From Polynucleobacter sp. (GTDB taxonomy: Bacteria > Pseudomonadota > Gammaproteobacteria > Burkholderiales > Burkholderiaceae), in contig JAHEBW010000044.1 of assembly GCA_024642065.1 (NCBI GenBank), positions 62,001-126,000 on the forward strand: a stretch of 64,000 bases of DNA, given 5' to 3'. The position numbers and the translations under genes were made by a program. How positions within the stretch are numbered: the stretch's first letter is position 1; the number at the start of each line of letters is the position of its first letter. The notes beneath the pieces were generated by a model. It was not told the origin of the DNA. It saw only the letters and a list, made by a program, of their open reading frames with translations, and made no database searches. This document shows, piece by piece, positions 62,875-64,000 of the stretch.

Positions 62875-62906
62875 AAAACCACCAAGGCTTTCGCTTTAGT
62901 GGTTTT
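62875..62906 (-). terminator. terminator of tRNA-Lys
   Basis: On the - strand, downstream of the tRNA, AAAACCAC (arm 62899-62906) pairs with GTGGTTTT (arm 62875-62882); further pairing extends the stem toward a GAAA loop. The sequence continues into T residues. Confidence 0.8.
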
Positions 62907-62934
62907 CAGATTCTTGGCTTGTGAGCCTTGCAGA

Positions 62935-63010
62935 TGGTGGGTCGGGCGAGATTCGAACTCGCGACCAACGGATTAAAAGTCCGCTGCTCTACCGGCTGAG
63001 CTACCGACCC
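62935..63010 (-). tRNA. tRNA-Lys (anticodon UUU)
   Basis: A 76-base cloverleaf with CCA encoded. The acceptor arm GGGTCGG (63004-63010) pairs with CCGACCC; the D arm is TAGCTCAGCCGGTAGAGCA, the anticodon loop is CTTTTAA within GCGGA/TCCGT stem, and the T arm contains GTTCGAATC. The anticodon TTT decodes lysine AAA/AAG. It lies between the amidase gene and the accessory TPR gene, with its 3' end toward the accessory genes. Confidence 0.98.
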
Positions 63011-63053
63011 ATCTTGCGAAAAAAAAGATTATAGCGGACTTTTTGAATTAGAG

Positions 63054-64000
63054 CTAGATTTGTCTAGATTTAGCTACTGGAGGATTCTTGGCAAAGTAAT
63101 TCCTAATGCCTTTCAGGATAGCTACCGCGATTTGATCTTGGTAGTCATGATCATTCAGACGAGCCTCTTCTTCAGGGTTGCTGATGAATGCGGTCTCAAT
63201 CAAAATGGATGGAACATCTGGTGCTTTTAAAACGGCAAAGCTTGCTTGCTCAACATGTTTTTTGTGTAATTTAGCAAAGCCACCAATTTGTTTTAAAACG
63301 GCATCACCTAGTTTTAAGCTATCTTTAATTTGTGCGCTAGTCGACATATCTAGTAAAAGTTGAGCAACTTGCTTATCTTTTGATTTGATATTTAAGCCTC
63401 CAATCATATCTGCGCTATTTTCTTTATTAGCAAGCCAGCGAGCAGCGGTGCTCGATGCTCCTTGCTGAGATAAAGCAAATACAGAAGCGCCTTTGGCGTG
63501 TGGTTGCACAAACGCATCCGCATGAACGGAAACAAATAAATCTGCTTGAACTCTTCTGGCTTTATTAACCCTGGTATGAAGCGGCACAAAGTAGTCGCCA
63601 TCCCTGGTTAGGTAAGAGCGCATGTCAGGTTCTTGTTCAATTTTTTCTTTTAATTTTCTAGAAATAGCTAAAACAATATCTTTTTCTCTGGAGCCCCTTT
63701 TACCGATGGCTCCTGGATCTTCTCCGCCGTGACCGGGATCAATCGCAATGGTTAATAGGCGACGATGTTTGGGCTTATCAGCCTCGGGTGTACTTGGTTT
63801 AGTCGGGCTCGCTTTGTTAGCGTCTTTTTGAGCAAAAGCTGCAATCGGATCATCTGCCTCAAGTGCCGCAGATTTCTTCGAGCTATTTCTGACTAACTCC
63901 ATCAGAGGGTCATTGGCTACCGTTGGATATAAGTCGAATACCAAACGATTTTTATAGTTACCTACTGGATCGAGCGTGAATAGTTGAGGTTGCACGCTCT
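63054..64000 (-). CDS. amiC: N-acetylmuramoyl-L-alanine amidase, partial (N-terminus beyond window)
   Basis: At least 313 residues, running off the right edge. It begins within an AMIN domain (LFTLDPVGNYKNRLVFDLYP), then a linker, then the Amidase_3 domain: RLLTIAIDPGHGGEDPGAIGKRGSREKDIVLAISRKL (zinc His and Glu), YFVPLHTRVNKARRVQADLFVSVHADAF (zinc His) and VPSILIETAFISNPEEEARL (catalytic Glu). It cleaves the peptide from MurNAc during division. Missing N-terminal residues should include a signal peptide. Confidence 0.94.
   Translation of the reverse strand, partial: SVQPQLFTLDPVGNYKNRLVFDLYPTVANDPLMELVRNSSKKSAALEADDPIAAFAQKDANKASPTKPSTPEADKPKHRRLLTIAIDPGHGGEDPGAIGKRGSREKDIVLAISRKLKEKIEQEPDMRSYLTRDGDYFVPLHTRVNKARRVQADLFVSVHADAFVQPHAKGASVFALSQQGASSTAARWLANKENSADMIGGLNIKSKDKQVAQLLLDMSTSAQIKDSLKLGDAVLKQIGGFAKLHKKHVEQASFAVLKAPDVPSILIETAFISNPEEEARLNDHDYQDQIAVAILKGIRNYFAKNPPVAKSRQI

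Overview
The window looks like chromosomal DNA from an AT-leaning betaproteobacterium of the Burkholderiales. A free-living or symbiotic freshwater Polynucleobacter-type genome is the best guess. The clues are compact gene spacing, the nrdR-glyA order, tolQRAB-pal-cpoB-queC, a RibB protein with a degenerate GTP cyclohydrolase II domain, and kdsB/Trm112-like/lpxK/exbD/exbB packed in one block. This placement rests on gene content and protein style, not on a database search.

Layout. 1-2.2 kb: a TauE/SafE-type exporter, CysQ and an unknown protein. 2.3-7.9 kb: an accessory island with three tandem toxin-antitoxin loci (Phd/RelE-like, HigBA, and a RelBE whose toxin is frameshifted), a RecT annealing protein with a YqaJ-type exonuclease, a divergent small HTH protein, and two unrecognised genes, closed by two hairpin terminators. 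8-20.2 kb: surface-polysaccharide genes. These are rmlBDAC (dTDP-rhamnose), an unusual pair (possible nucleotidyltransferase plus protein-kinase-like protein), a GT2 glycosyltransferase, PhnA, heptosyltransferase I, and two membrane acyltransferases with SGNH domains. 20.2-31.9 kb: tex, a TolC-family outer-membrane protein, pcm, macA with separate macB ATPase and permease genes, uppP, trmB and a succinate-semialdehyde dehydrogenase.

32.3-42.3 kb: a lytic transglycosylase behind a near-consensus promoter, the mobile mystery A/B (HTH/Fic) pair with palindromic operators, nusB-ribH-ribBX-ribE-ribD, four type IV pilus minor pilins, nrdR and glyA. 42.4-48.6 kb: an SDR oxidoreductase and the Tol-Pal envelope operon ending with cpoB and queC. 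48.7-54.8 kb: adk, kdsB, a 55-residue Trm112-like protein, lpxK, exbD, exbB, xseA and sodB. 54.9-59.5 kb: yajQ, murB, an AEC transporter, xerD, plsY and a universal stress protein. 59.6-62.9 kb: a second accessory patch (methyltransferase-like, GT8-like, TPR-glycosyltransferase with 102-bp tandem repeats) lying at the 3' end of a tRNA-Lys gene. 63.1 kb to the edge: an N-acetylmuramoyl-L-alanine amidase cut by the window end.

Much of the content serves the cell envelope: O-antigen sugars, LPS core (waaC), lipid A (lpxK), KDO activation (kdsB), peptidoglycan (murB, amidase, transglycosylase, uppP), Tol-Pal and drug efflux. The best candidates for undescribed biology are the possible nucleotidyltransferase/kinase pair at 11967-13878, the HigBA promoter that predicts a leaderless toxin mRNA, the mobile mystery pair with its matching palindromes, and the degraded RelE.
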